A stretch of DNA of 43,703 nucleotides from Actinotignum schaalii (GTDB taxonomy: Bacteria; Actinomycetota; Actinomycetes; Actinomycetales; Actinomycetaceae), in the NCBI RefSeq assembly GCF_028864145.1, contig NZ_JARBHJ010000021.1, forward strand, positions 1 through 43,703, in the 5' to 3' direction. The notes beneath the pieces were generated by a model, which was given only the letters and a program-made list of their open reading frames with translations, was not told the DNA's origin and made no database searches. The translations under genes were made by a program, and so were the position numbers. Below, piece after piece: positions 43,376-43,703 of the stretch. Position 1 is the first letter of the stretch. Every line of letters begins with the position of its first letter.

Positions 43376-43703
43376 TTTGTGGAGAGTTTGATCCTGGCTC
43401 AGGACGAACGCTGGCGGCGTGCTTAACACATGCAAGTCGAACGATGAAGCCTGCAACTTGTTGTGGGTGGATTAGTGGCGAACGGGTGAGTAATACGTGA
43501 GTAACCTGCCCTCCTTTTTGGGATAAGCCTTGGAAACGGGGTCTAATACCGAATATTCTGGATGATTCGCATGGATTGTTTGGGAAAGCTTTTGTGAAGG
43601 GGGATGGGCTCGCGGCCTATCAGCTTGTTGGTGGGGTGATGGCCTACCAAGGCGGTGACGGGTAGCCGGCCTGAGAGGGTGACCGGCCACATTGGGACTG
43701 AGA
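43376..43703 (+). rRNA. rrs: 16S ribosomal RNA, 5' part
   Basis: Begins with the universal GAGTTTGATCCTGGCTCAG region (43384) and goes on with ACGAACGCTGGCGGCGTGCTTAACACATGC, split here over 43403-43432. Helix 6 has the variable AACTTGTTG loop. The gene is cut by the window end after about 330 bases. The mature 5' end is set by comparison with E. coli, eight bases before GAGTTTG. Sequence features are actinobacterial; genus not determined. Confidence 0.97.

Overview
The window reads as chromosomal DNA of a high-GC Gram-positive bacterium, most likely a member of the Actinomycetaceae (an Actinobaculum/Actinotignum/Actinomyces-like organism; genus not settled). The grounds are the 5' part of a 16S rRNA gene at the right end with actinobacterial character, frequent GTG starts with 1-4 nt stop/start overlaps, and gene order. 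From thrS to hisS (about 12.3-31.7 kb) the order thrS-pgsA-acyltransferase-pimA ... yebC-ruvCAB-yajC-secDF-apt-rel ... MBL-hisS follows the block known from Mycobacterium tuberculosis (Rv2614c to Rv2580c), with some genes missing (HIT-family gene, pdxST, ppiB) and others put in.

Left part (1-10 kb): the 3' end of a TrmA-type RNA methyltransferase, apparently broken by a 26-base poly-C tract; RNase D; a DUF3000 protein; a FemABX-like aminoacyltransferase pointing the other way; then a leftward operon glgX-treY-treZ that debranches glycogen or maltodextrin and turns the chains into trehalose.

The 10.0-11.6 kb part is RNA-rich and gene-poor: one leftward tRNA-Val(CAC), then rightward tRNA-Gly(GCC), tRNA-Cys(GCA), tRNA-Val(GAC), and an exact second copy of the Gly and Val genes. 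Two good promoters drive these groups. About 770 bp without a convincing gene follows, then dps with nested inverted repeats upstream.

The 12.3-18.2 kb part is thrS followed by the start of phosphatidylinositol mannoside synthesis (phosphatidylinositol-phosphate synthase, PatA-like acyltransferase, PimA), a small membrane protein and a Nudix hydrolase, nearly all with overlapping start/stop codons. From 18.2 to 27.6 kb come YebC, the RuvCAB Holliday-junction machinery, YajC-SecD-SecF for protein export, adenine phosphoribosyltransferase and the (p)ppGpp synthetase/hydrolase Rel. A leftward pair (an unrecognised small protein and a DUF349 protein with a strong terminator) separates these from a metallo-beta-lactamase-fold hydrolase and hisS.

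From 31.7 kb two adjacent dynamin-like GTPase genes with C-terminal membrane segments form the least understood unit of the window. Arginine genes follow: argR-argG, then a DHA2-type MFS exporter and a nitroreductase placed between argG and argH. tyrS and a T/G-rich leader with a boxA antitermination site lead into the rRNA operon. I saw no CRISPR array, intact insertion sequence, prophage or recognisable defence island. Most of the window is conserved housekeeping; the best leads are the GTPase pair, the SecD insertion, the orphan gene at 27.6-28.1 kb and several palindromic upstream regions.
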